This document shows positions 22,607 through 33,003 of a stretch of DNA of 64,000 bases, piece after piece. The notes below the pieces were generated by a model. The model searched no databases and had not been told where the DNA came from. It saw nothing but the letters and a program-made list of their open reading frames with translations. Within the stretch, counting starts at the first letter, position 1; every line of letters begins with the position of its first letter. A program made the translations under genes and the position numbers. The stretch is from Deinandra increscens subsp. villosa. Its lineage: Eukaryota; Streptophyta; Magnoliopsida; Asterales; Asteraceae. Where the stretch lies: contig JBCNJP010000023.1 in the NCBI GenBank assembly GCA_039602395.1, forward strand, positions 24,974,963 through 25,038,962, given 5' to 3'.

Positions 22607-23588
22607 CATGTAGGTTCATCATCACAGTCACCTGTGACAACTTCATCGAAAGCTGAATTACCTAAATCACAACAATGGAAACCTAAGGTGGTTTCTAAGC
22701 AAAACCAAGACACTGGTCGACCAGAAGCAATTCGCTTCGGGTCATTTTTGGACTAATTAGTTTGACCAGTGTGCAGGTACTTCTAGAAGACCTATCGACG
22801 ATTGCAAAGTTGTTGATGGAGGGGTATTCTGCTTAACTTAAATTTCATGATAAATCTTTCTAACCTGCAAATTTTCTGACTTCTAAATCTGCAAACTAGT
22901 CGTGTTGATTGATCATTTTTTCTTTGCTTACACGTTTTTCTCAAAACCCAAAAATAGAGTCTTGTTTTGTAATGAAAATCCAAAAATAAAGTTTTCATTT
23001 TAAGGGGGAGAAGGTGAATACATGCCAAATATATAATGGAGGAAAGTGAATACATGCACAATATATAAAATTGTGAGAAATTGATCATTGGGAAATGATG
23101 GTACATTGGCTTACGTATCTGACTCATGGATAGAGTAGATGAAAGAGCCATAAGATCATTGTTTGATGTGCTTGGTAGGCTTGGCAAATCAGAAATTATT
23201 CAGATGTGATATACACTAAATACTAATGCTTGACCATGTGGATAATATCTTGATGCATATATCATTACAAAAAAAGAAAAATAAGTGTGAAATTCAAAAT
23301 GAGAAGTCACTGTGTATACATGTGTTCTTTTTACAAAGATTTAAACTTTTTTGATTTTCTTTATTTTGTCAAATGATCGGACTTTCTCCGCGTATCGAAA
23401 GATCGACCTGATCGTTGTTCGTTTGAGGTTCTGCTTTATTTTCTTTGGTGTTTCGTATAACTCATCGGACTTTCTCTGCGTGTACGGGAGTACCGACCTG
23501 ATTGTTGTTGGGTTATACAATTTCAACTTGTTTTATTTTCTTATTTTGTTAAATCCGAGGCTTTATCTGCGTATCGAAAGATCGACCT
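22607..23588 (+). other. 3' remnant of element F
   Basis: Non-coding after the gag stop. It contains a purine tract AAGGGGGAGAAGG (about 23002) and, at 23375-23588, a block with CGTATCGAAAGATCGACC that recurs on the minus strand at 49345-49620 and 54193-54417. The three copies probably mark the 3' internal region of the same copia family. F is cut at 23589 by the Athila LTR. Confidence 0.6.
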
Positions 23589-25231
23589 TGATGTGCTCGG
23601 AACGTACCTAAAAATAACTATTAAAACCTAGACCTAACCTAGACCTAGACACACCTAAATTTTACCGAAACTACCTAAAACCGAACCGAACCCTAAGGCA
23701 GTGAACCTGTCGGATTATAGTAAAGCTAAGGTAAGACCGGATATCGAACCTAGGACATTACGAAAACAAGAATTAACCTAGACCTAAGAATTGGAAATAC
23801 TGAGTAATTGAATTTTGGGTTTTTGATTAAGATTTAATTTAACTGAAATTAACTTAACACTAACGAACGACAGCAAAACAAACCTTGAGAAGACTACCGA
23901 GTGAGAGAAGACACCACCTAGACCTTGAATCCCAATTAACATTTATGACCAAACCTGACCTTGACAATTCTGATGGATCCTAGTTCACCTTTTAAGTCCT
24001 TCCTAGTACTTGCTTCTAACGCTCGAACAGGAGTTCACCTTTTAAGTACTTCCTACCTCAATTAGACCTAACCACCTCTGAACCTAATCTCGGGTACCTT
24101 AGACCTAACAGGAGCTACCACTAACCAACGATAATGACTCGGAATAGCAAGCTAGATAACTAACCTAGGGAATTTCCTTCTGGGACAACTCGATCCTAAG
24201 CAATTAACCAACCCGACTATCCGATAGCTATCACCCTTTTAAGTCTATTTAGCTAGCAACACACAAGAATCAAATAACCAATTATCATCTAAACCTATGA
24301 CTACCATAAAGCAATCACATCAACATGCAAGTTTGACCCTACAAGTTAATGACTTTACCCAAACCGGAAGACATCCGCAAGCAAAGCAAGGTTCAATTAA
24401 TAACTAGAAACCTAAATCAAGCATATAAATGCATCATCACAGAAAATTAATGGGATTTAATAGAAAACAAACATCAATCAAATTGCCAAAGGTCAAGAAC
24501 GACTATAAATATTAAAAGTTCATCAATCGGTCTAGGTGGTGGTATAAAATTAGCCAACCACCATAATCAAAGCAAAATCAAAGACAAAGTCAGAAACTTT
24601 AACCCTAAACATGGTTTTTGAACTAATTGAATACACTAATCGAAAGAATAGACCAAACCGGATGATTGAATTTGTTGTAGATTAATGACTCCGGGTTGAT
24701 CTCCCCTTGATTTCACCTTCTCTGCCTTCGAAAATCGCCTCTCAGCCTCTCTCTGATCGTATGCAAGTGTAGCATCCCGAATTGAAACCCTAAAATCGAA
24801 TATATATCAATTAAGCAAGATTTTCGGGTTCTGAGGCTGTAGGCGTATCGCCTACTACCTCCATTCTCCCAGGCGATACGCCTGGGACTTGCTACGCGAC
24901 AGTTTAGTCAGTCAAACCGACTTACGACCTCTGTTGACCACCTGGTTTCTCGCGTATCGCCTGCAAAACCTCTCTCCCCAGGCGATACGCCTGGGGACTC
25001 CTCTTCAGCACTTCTTCTTTATTTTCTCTTGTTTTAATCCTCCGCTTCGCTCTAGCTTCCTTGTTGCCACAAGACTTTATTGGAATCCTACAAAAACATA
25101 AAAAACACATAGATAAAGACTCAAGGACTCAGCTTAACTAAAAACAACTAAAACAAAAGACAATTCAACTTAAATTGACCCAAATATATAAAGAAAAGAC
25201 CCCGGAAATGAGATGTGTCTGCAACACATCA
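23589..25231 (-). mobile_element. 3' LTR of the Athila-like element
   Basis: The 1,643-bp segment reads TGATGTGTTGCAG on the minus strand at 25231 and ends CACATCA at 23589, giving a TGATGTG/CACATCA inverted terminus. It is preceded on the minus strand by a purine-rich tract (GTGTGGGGATGTT). Two hairpin pairs of AGGCGTATCGCCT and AGGCGATACGCCT lie at 24841-24992. The other LTR is not in the window. Confidence 0.85.
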
Positions 25232-26941
25232 AACATCCCCACACTGACTCTTTTTCGTCCTCAAAAAATACTGCAATGGAATCATAACCAGGAATCTGAC
25301 TTCTAAATCTTTAACATTTAAATTCACAGCCACCATACAATTCCACATTTCATAACGTACTAACACACTAACTACGATTGCCGATATTTCTATCCGGCTA
25401 AACCCAACCACCAACCTTTTTCTTTCGCCCCCATGTGTTTATGAAATTACCAGATATAAGTTCAGTCGCCTATGGATCCCACTAAAGAAAGCTCTAGTTC
25501 AACCTACTACCGAATCATATTCAGTCAAAGCAAAGGGTAATAATGATTTAAATTTATATATTCTCCAACCCCCCTTAAACCATATACTAAGATGTCCAAA
25601 GAATAACTAATTATTTATATGCAAATTTCTGAGCATTTATTCTCTAAACTAAAATTTCTTTTCTTCTCCTCTTTTTTTTCTTTTTTTTTCAATTGGTTAC
25701 TTTTACCTAACTTACCAACGGACATCATCAGAGGTACTTTTTCTCAAGGTCTTACCCCCGAAATCATACGTGAGTATTTTGCCCGCGAGATCCAGAACAT
25801 CATCAGAGGCACTTACCACGGGATACTATCATTGGTTCGTACATGAGTATTTTGTCCCTTCACTCTAATTCATTAACCAGATTATTAACTACATGCTCAT
25901 TGGAAATTCTAAGGACATAAGAGTATCTAGCCTAAAGCGGTCTCTTTCCTCCTAATCATCAGATTCAGTATTCCTATCACTCCTAAAATGGGAACCCACT
26001 AGCAGACTGATTAGCATATTTATACAACAATAAACACACATGCTATTTAAGCTACTCCTAGGTCAGCTGGGCCTACCGACACATCATAGTTTAGTAATGC
26101 TTTCCATTCATACCATACTTAACACATTTCCCAAATTATTGACTAATTAACACTTAAGCACACAATTAGACAGTCAATTCCCAGTTCCTATCATTTTCCA
26201 TTTGAATTGCAGCCAGAATCTTGGACATTTTTGAACAATTGTTTCAATTTTTTTTTTCAAAATTTTCAAATTTTTTTGACTCAATTAACAAAAGACTCAA
26301 TACGAAAGTATCCCATCCCCACACTTGAATCACACATTGCCCTTAATGTGGAATGGAAATAAGAATAAAGCAGAAATAAAAGTACGAAAAAGAAAAATAA
26401 ACAAAACTAAAAATAAAACAAGATAAGTTGAAATGTGTTCACCTGAAATTCCAGAGACTCAGCAAATCAGCCGCAAACGAACCACCGCAAATCCGGTAAA
26501 CAGAAATAATAAAAATTGAAAATTAAAAAAAACAATTCGGACTTACCTCCTCCAGGCGTATCGCCTACCTCACTGCATCTCCCAGGCGATACGCCTGAAA
26601 CTGCAAACAACCGGCCCCGTCTCAAGATGCAAGCGTATCGCCTATAACCTACCAACCTCCAGGCGATACGCTTGGAGCGCAATTTCCAGGGAATTTTTGG
26701 AATTTAACCCCAAAAATTTTCTATCTCTTTTGCTTATACCAGCTCCTCTAGTCGAAAAACTCAGTCCAGAACTGCAATTTTGGCCTGCACAACTCCCTTA
26801 TTCCATATCTTGAATCTCCAGAATTACCTGCAAACACCAAAAACACAAAACCCAAAAGACGCAAAGTGCACGAAAACTAAAAAAAAATGCAGAAAATTAA
26901 AAGACACAACTACACAATATACAAATCGAGCACTAGATCAA
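25232..26941 (-). other. Non-coding 3' region of the Athila-like element
   Basis: 1.7 kb between the gag-protease stop and the LTR with no credible coding sequence. RT, RNase H and integrase are absent from where they should be. The same GGCGATACGCC hairpin motifs as in the LTR recur at 26554-26673. Confidence 0.75.
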
Positions 26942-28423
26942 TTAGCACAAAACTGAACCACAACCTCCCAAACCATCCGGAGGCTTCGATTTCACATCTC
27001 TAGTCACAAAACTACCGGTTTTCACCTGGTTTTCCTCTATCCAACTTCCTACTAGCTTCCCGAACCATAAAGCACTGAACTTTAGCAAATGAAACAATTG
27101 TTTAACCTTCCAATGCTTATATCTACCCGGAAGACACTTAACTCGTTCTAGGAAACTCAAAGACGGGTCATGTTCACTAACAAGCAAAACTAACCTCCCC
27201 ACACTTAGACTCAGCACCGCTCTATCATCGAACTCACCTATGTCACCAAGTGTGGCTCTCCTACAACCATCCTCAACTACCAACAACTCTCCAACTACTA
27301 ATTCATCTCCGGGTTCTACTAACGGGTCAAAAATATCATTTTCTTTAATTAACTCATCTAACCCCCCGGGATCTTCCCCACACTTATTCTCAACTACTCG
27401 TTCACCCTCCAACCTATTCCCAACTACCAAATCCTCACCAGTGACATAACTAACACAACTATCCACCATAGCCATAAAAGATCCTAGAAAGTACACGGAC
27501 TCGTTGTTCTTGTCACTCGACCTACCAACCTTAAACTCAACCGACTCATCCTCTACCCTCAAAGTGATGGTGCCCGCAAAAACATCAACTAACGCCCGGG
27601 CAGTCCTAAGGAAGGGCCTACCTAAAATTAAAGGGCAGCTAGCATCATATGCACTGTCAACTACCACAAAGTCTATAGGGAATAAAAAATTATCAACTTG
27701 CACAAGTACATTTTCCACTATTCCTTTGGGTCTAACAACCGACCTATCTGCTAAAGAAATTGTCATCCTAGTCGGTTCTAACTCGCCTAATCCCAGGTGC
27801 ATGAAAACAGAATATGGCATAACATTAATAGAAGCACCTAGATCAGCTAAAGCACAAGTAACAGATGAATCACCAAAAGAGCACGGAATTGTAAAGGTAC
27901 CAGGATTAGTCAATTTTTCAGGTAACCTATTCTGGACTATAGCAGAACATTGAGCATCAAGTGTAACATCAGAAAAACTTTCAAGCTTCTTTTTATTTGT
28001 TAACATGTCTTTTAAAAATTTAGCATACTTAGGCATTTGTTTAATAACATCCGTAAAAGGTAATGTAACCCTAAGTTGCTTAAGAAGCTCTAAAAACTGC
28101 CCATATTCACGCACATTCTTTTGTTGAACCAACCTCTCAGGATATGGCACCTGCTTCAAATCATTGGCCGTGATCGGTAGAGGCGCAAAACGAACTCTTT
28201 TCTTCTCTGCTACTGCCTCCCACTTCAGCGGCTTCTCTCCAACCGGTGGTCTCTTCACTCCCTCAGCCTCGACGTTCGGTGCGATACATGCTGGAGTCAC
28301 GCTCTCATGCACCCTCCCGTCAGGCGTCTCTAACACAATCTCCTCATCAACCGGCTCCTCATCTACAACCACCGGTGATGGACTCTGAACGACTCTCCCG
28401 CTCCTAGTGGTAATGGCATTCAC
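26942..28423 (-). CDS. Athila-like gag C-terminus plus aspartic protease
   Basis: The 493-residue frame opens with NAITTRSGR, typical of the gag-protease junction in Athila. It contains the retropepsin active site DLGASINVMP (residues 194-203) and the flap/C-terminal motif PLILGRPFL (264-272). After the protease the frame ends with a short Glu/Val-rich tail and a stop instead of continuing into RT. The element therefore belongs to a gag-protease-only, non-autonomous class that would need RT and integrase in trans. The stretch itself is uninterrupted. Confidence 0.88.
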   Translation of the reverse strand: MNAITTRSGRVVQSPSPVVVDEEPVDEEIVLETPDGRVHESVTPACIAPNVEAEGVKRPPVGEKPLKWEAVAEKKRVRFAPLPITANDLKQVPYPERLVQQKNVREYGQFLELLKQLRVTLPFTDVIKQMPKYAKFLKDMLTNKKKLESFSDVTLDAQCSAIVQNRLPEKLTNPGTFTIPCSFGDSSVTCALADLGASINVMPYSVFMHLGLGELEPTRMTISLADRSVVRPKGIVENVLVQVDNFLFPIDFVVVDSAYDASCPLILGRPFLRTARALVDVFAGTITLRVEDESVEFKVGRSSDKNNESVYFLGSFMAMVDSCVSYVTGEDLVVGNRLEGERVVENKCGEDPGGLDELIKENDIFDPLVEPGDELVVGELLVVEDGCRRATLGDIGEFDDRAVLSLSVGRLVLLVSEHDPSLSFLERVKCLPGRYKHWKVKQLFHLLKFSALWFGKLVGSWIEENQVKTGSFVTRDVKSKPPDGLGGCGSVLC

Positions 28424-28837
28424 ATTGGCATTGGGGTTTTTGTAGGTACTCCCAGAAAACTGACCCCCACGGGGAATTGAGTTCCTTCAGTTGCTTTGCG
28501 ATATCTCCCACCGACCTCTACAAATCCAAGAACGAAGCTTGTTGATTTCTCAGTAACGTGTCATGCTCAGCTAGCTTCTTCTGCGTCCCTTCATCTCTCG
28601 CCACAATCTGCTGCAGGATCTGGGTTTGGTTAGCTATAAGCTCTCTGATCTCCTTCAAACCAGCCCCGTCATCTCCTCCACCATAGTTATTCCTCGGTGG
28701 AAAACCAGGTGGGTTACCTCCCTCTCGCCATCCTGAATTTTGGCCACTCCTCCACCCAGACTGGAAAGAATTACCGAACTGGTTTCGGTTTCCAATGTAG
28801 TCGACTTGCTCAGCGGGAGCAAGCGGGCAGTCTCGGG
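28424..28837 (-). pseudogene. Athila-like gag segment upstream of the protease frame
   Basis: The frame starts at RDCPLAP, the end of a CCHC knuckle. It passes a Gly/Asn/Pro-rich stretch and a helical segment (LKEIRELIANQTQIL), then meets a TAG (CAG to TAG, near 28528) and a frameshift near 28470 before the NAITTRSGR frame. The knuckle's N-terminal half is missing because another element begins at 28838. Confidence 0.8.
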
Positions 28838-30402
28838 TGTCACACCCCCAATTCCCACTAACGGAGTTTAACCGTGTGGGGTGTGAACCAGACCAGGACC
28901 CGAGTCATTAGTTACATTAAACATAAGTTGAGGGTTCAAAATGTAAATATATTTCCAAACGGGAAATATCAAATCAGAGTTAAAGTTTAGCGGAAGCTCG
29001 TGAAAGTCATGTTGCGCAAGAACAAGCGCCCGATAAGTAAATACCAGTTCAAGTTGTAAAAGTTTTGAAAACCAATTCCCAAAATAAAAGGTTTTAACCA
29101 GCGTACGTGCCCAAAAATCCGATTCTCCTAGCGTCCTGCAAAAGCGTGCATAAGAGCAAGTGTCAACTAATGTTGGTGAGTTCACATAAGCACATAAGTA
29201 ATAACTAGTATAGTTATGCAGTACGAATACAACAGTTTTTATTCGTATGTAAGCATGTATATTAACAGTACAATCCATATCGTAGGTAGCGAGCCTAAGT
29301 TCATGTCACTAAAACGTTCGCAACCGAAGCTGACCAATTAGTTGTAGGAATAATTCCTTACGTGGTTTGCCTTCCCCGTGTCTACTCGATCACGGTAAGT
29401 TTAGGCTGACATTGTCCTCAGTCCGACCGCCAGTCGGGTGGTGCATCTCGTGCCCGCTGAGTGGGGTTTGTCAGACCCCAGTAGTACTACCCAATATCCC
29501 CTCGCTATTTGCTATTAACGGTTCGATAAGTAAGGACTTTCAAAGATAAGCATTTTACGTGAACATGTGATATATGTTGGATTTCTACTTTAATCATACA
29601 TAAACGTTGTTGTGTTATCACCCTAACCCGGGTGTAACGTGTTTGCGTGTGTTATCGTCCAAAACCGGACGTAACGTAATGGTTGTGAAACTCACCTTAG
29701 GGTGCGCTGCTACAATTTAGTAAGACTCCGAGTCTTGCGTAACTACCGAGCACCTATTGAATTTACATATGTAAGTGTGTGTCCGCACATGAGTCACATA
29801 GTCTAGACGACGTTGTCGATAACAAGTAATTCCGAATATGACGTAAGTGACAATTTCCAACGTGCGATAAAAATCATTTATTACGAAAGTAGTAAAAAAT
29901 GACATTAGATTGAGGACACCAGGATTTACGAAAATCAATGTGTGTATGTTATTCCAAATACTAATTGTAGAGATTATCGGTAAATATATGTATTCGTAAA
30001 TATAAATATCGAGATGTAGACGAAAAATGAAATAAAATATCCTAAATATATATTTATATGTCGTGACATAAATTCAAGAGTTTAAAGGACATCTTTAAAA
30101 CGTACGCTTGTGTACATGAGCATAAATAAATCAAATATATAATATATACTTATATGTTTCGATGTCTCAAAACTAGTTTATTTTATTAATAATAAACAAA
30201 ACCATTGAAGTTTTTAGATTCTATTTAAATCATAGCGATTTCCATAATAATAAAAATCCAACGAGTACCCTAACGGGGTCTATGAAAACTTCACGGGACG
30301 ACGGTTTATAATAGTCGTGTACTAGTAGGTTTGGGTTTTGGACCAAATAAATGCTTGAGAGTCACTTAAAAAGAAATAAAACCACAAAAAGTGGGGGTCA
30401 CG

Positions 30403-30461
30403 GGACTCGAACCCGTGACCTCTCAGGTTTTAGATCTTGACGCCCCTAACCACTGGGACTA
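30403..30461 (-). repeat. tRNA-like segment 1
   Basis: On the minus strand an A-box-like TAGTCCCAGTGGTTAGGGGC (30442-30461) and a B box GGTTCGAGTCC (30403-30413) are correctly spaced. The T arm is perfect (CACGGG-TTCGAGT-CCCGTG). The acceptor strands do not pair and the anticodon arm is irregular, so it is probably a SINE head or a decayed tRNA rather than a gene. Confidence 0.55.
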
Positions 30462-30575
30462 GGTCGCCGGTTTTGTTGAACTGACTCGCAACCGCTGGGT
30501 TTTGATTCAGGCAGTGACACGGAAGTCGACATGCAGGGACAAAAAACAATGTAAAAGAATTGGGGCTGGGGTGGG

Positions 30576-30632
30576 GGTTTCGAACCCAAGTCCTCACAGT
30601 GTACAAAGCGAGGGCTCTAACCGGCTGGGCTA
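30576..30632 (-). repeat. tRNA-like segment 2
   Basis: The minus strand has A box TAGCCCAGCCGGTTAGAGC (30614-30632) and B box GGTTCGAAACC (30576-30586). No canonical anticodon or acceptor stem forms. It lies about 170 bases from the first tRNA-like segment in the same orientation. Confidence 0.5.
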
Positions 30633-31322
30633 CTGGGGTGCTTTGTGTTGTCGACACCAGCACAGTTAAATATATATCGCGAATCCCGACCGATGTCATC
30701 AGTTTCTTCATCCATGAGCTCCGGTGGCCGGAGCTTGGGTTCCGGTCACCGGAAAATCGTGAATACACGACCAAACAACTGATAAGGAATGGTGCGACTA
30801 GAACATAGAATTAAGGCATACCTCAAGTCGGGGATGAATAAACCGATGCGTTTGTGAGTGCCGAAGTCGAATCCGAACACTCGAACCCGTACCACCTTCG
30901 ATAGTCGAACTCCGTTCCCATTACTGGTTGCTCCGGGGTTGCTCGGCAGTGGACAGTGATCACGCAGTGGTTTCACTATGGTGGTAGGGGTGGTGTAACT
31001 GTGCTCGGGAACTTCGAGTTCGCCGGAACCCTAAAAAAATGAGAGAAAAAACGAGAGGGGTTTTGCGTGTGTTCAACCAGTGAGCGAGATGAGAGGAGGT
31101 TGAGACGGGCATCGAGAATGGTGATGATCGAATGTAACCGGTGATGTCATAGCAATCCGATGGTATGATACCGGACGTAACTGGTGTACACTTAATGCAA
31201 CGATCCAAAGAGAGGTCGCCGGTTTCGGTTGATTCGGATCACGACTCGGCCATGTTGGCAGTAATAGGTCTCTGATTATATTACATGATCAGCGTTTAGA
31301 CTTGAGAAATTGCGCAAATTCA

Positions 31323-31822
31323 NNNNNNNNNNNNNNNNNNNNNNNNNNNNNNNNNNNNNNNNNNNNNNNNNNNNNNNNNNNNNNNNNNNNNNNNNNNNNN
31401 NNNNNNNNNNNNNNNNNNNNNNNNNNNNNNNNNNNNNNNNNNNNNNNNNNNNNNNNNNNNNNNNNNNNNNNNNNNNNNNNNNNNNNNNNNNNNNNNNNNN
31501 NNNNNNNNNNNNNNNNNNNNNNNNNNNNNNNNNNNNNNNNNNNNNNNNNNNNNNNNNNNNNNNNNNNNNNNNNNNNNNNNNNNNNNNNNNNNNNNNNNNN
31601 NNNNNNNNNNNNNNNNNNNNNNNNNNNNNNNNNNNNNNNNNNNNNNNNNNNNNNNNNNNNNNNNNNNNNNNNNNNNNNNNNNNNNNNNNNNNNNNNNNNN
31701 NNNNNNNNNNNNNNNNNNNNNNNNNNNNNNNNNNNNNNNNNNNNNNNNNNNNNNNNNNNNNNNNNNNNNNNNNNNNNNNNNNNNNNNNNNNNNNNNNNNN
31801 NNNNNNNNNNNNNNNNNNNNNN
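31323..31822. other. Assembly gap of 500 N
   Basis: Exactly 500 undetermined bases, so the length is likely a placeholder. Elements on the two sides do not match each other, so the true join is unknown. Confidence 0.99.
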
Positions 31823-32450
31823 AATCACACTAGAGGCTCTCTGCAGTAGGCAAACCTTGATGCGTGCTCAATAGGGTTTTTCCAAGTAGTATTTATACTA
31901 CTAGTGTGCTGGGGACAAGGAGAATGTTTGACACGACACAATCATTACCTAGAATTCAACAAAATATCCTAACAGTAAAACAAGTTCGCTAAGCATTATG
32001 TCAAGTTCGCTAGATATCAATAAGTCCGCTAACAAGTACGCTAGGTATTATCTAGTCCGCTAACAAGTACACTAAGTATTAACTAGTCCACTAACAAGTT
32101 CGCTAAGTACTAACAAGTACGCTAGTAAGTGCGCTAAGCATAAACAAGTCCGCTAACTAGTACGCTAAGCATTAACAAGTCCGCTAACATAAACAAATAC
32201 GCTAACAAGTTCGTTACTAACAAATGAAGTACGCTATGAACATTAACAAATACTCCAAGCAAACAAGTACGCTAGGAATAAACAAGTACGCTAAGATAAC
32301 ATTCAAACAAGTACGCTAAGAGTAAATCAAGTCCGTTAAGAGTTACACAAAGTTCTCCGAGTACATATCAAAAGAGAATTACAAACCAAGTATCAATTAC
32401 AATGATAAGACAAAAATAAGTTTGTGTTGCTAACAAATAGGTTCTAACAA
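31823..32450 (-). repeat. LTR-like region with about 20 dispersed CGCTAAG-type motifs
   Basis: Between 31983 and 32359 the pattern AAGTNCGCTAAG/C recurs every 12-25 bases with variation (TTCGCTAAG, TCCGCTAAC, TACGCTAGG). The minus strand begins TGTTAGAACC at about 32449, similar to the LTR start TGTTAGGACC of the element at 36040-39933. It is probably an LTR or internal piece of a related element whose other end is in the gap. Confidence 0.55.
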
Positions 32451-33003
32451 TATTACCTTAATACACTATTAAGGCACAGCTACCATACAACAGAAGACCG
32501 AAGGATGAAGTCACGATGTACAATACGATTTGCCAGCATTCATTTTAAGAGTGTTTTTTGTTACAATTACAATAGCCTACATAGTTGCATTACAAAGAAC
32601 CAAAGATGGAATACACGGAACTGTTTTAAGATTTTATGGTTACCCTCTTTGCAATGTTACTAAAATTGATACCAGGAAAACAGTTCAAGTTGTTCATAGA
32701 ATGATATCGACTTTGACACTCGTTATAACGATAACACAAATCATTTAGACAGAACATGCTTTATAAGTAAGCGTCAATTAGTAAAGCATAAAAGGTGATT
32801 GAGGAAACGGGGGGTACACCGAAACATAATAACTTGCAGGAAAAGTTGGCCAACCAAATAGGAAACAACGTTTCGATAGATCAAATAATGGTAAAGTAAA
32901 AAAAGAACTAATATTTTATTCTCAACAGCTGGAAGGTGGCTGTCATTACTGGTAGTACTCCGAATCACACACATATTGAAAACCATTGACAGGTTCCTGC
33001 ATA
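32451..33003 (-). other. 3' flank of the RPA1-like gene
   Basis: No gene or recognised repeat is seen. It probably includes the 3' UTR of the gene ending at 33004. Confidence 0.4.

Larger units (their letters stand above)
28838..31322 (+). mobile_element. LTR-type element H (TGTCACACCCCC terminus), right end unseen
   Basis: The left end TGTCACACCCCC interrupts the Athila gag. It is the reverse complement of the right end of solo LTR G (GGGGGTGTGACA), suggesting a related family in the opposite orientation. I find no coding sequence in 2.5 kb. Two tRNA-like segments lie at 30403-30461 and 30576-30632. The right end is in or beyond the N gap, so size and target duplication cannot be determined. 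Confidence 0.6.

Noticed and set aside
24841..24992. CRISPR-like array from repeated palindromes
   Set aside because: Alternating inverted motifs in a plant LTR with few copies and no uniform spacers; the host is eukaryotic.
30393..30468. A functional tRNA gene on the minus strand
   Set aside because: A and B boxes are good, but acceptor strands do not pair and the anticodon loop is irregular.
31289..31874. Open frames spanning the N block
   Set aside because: They consist of undetermined bases.
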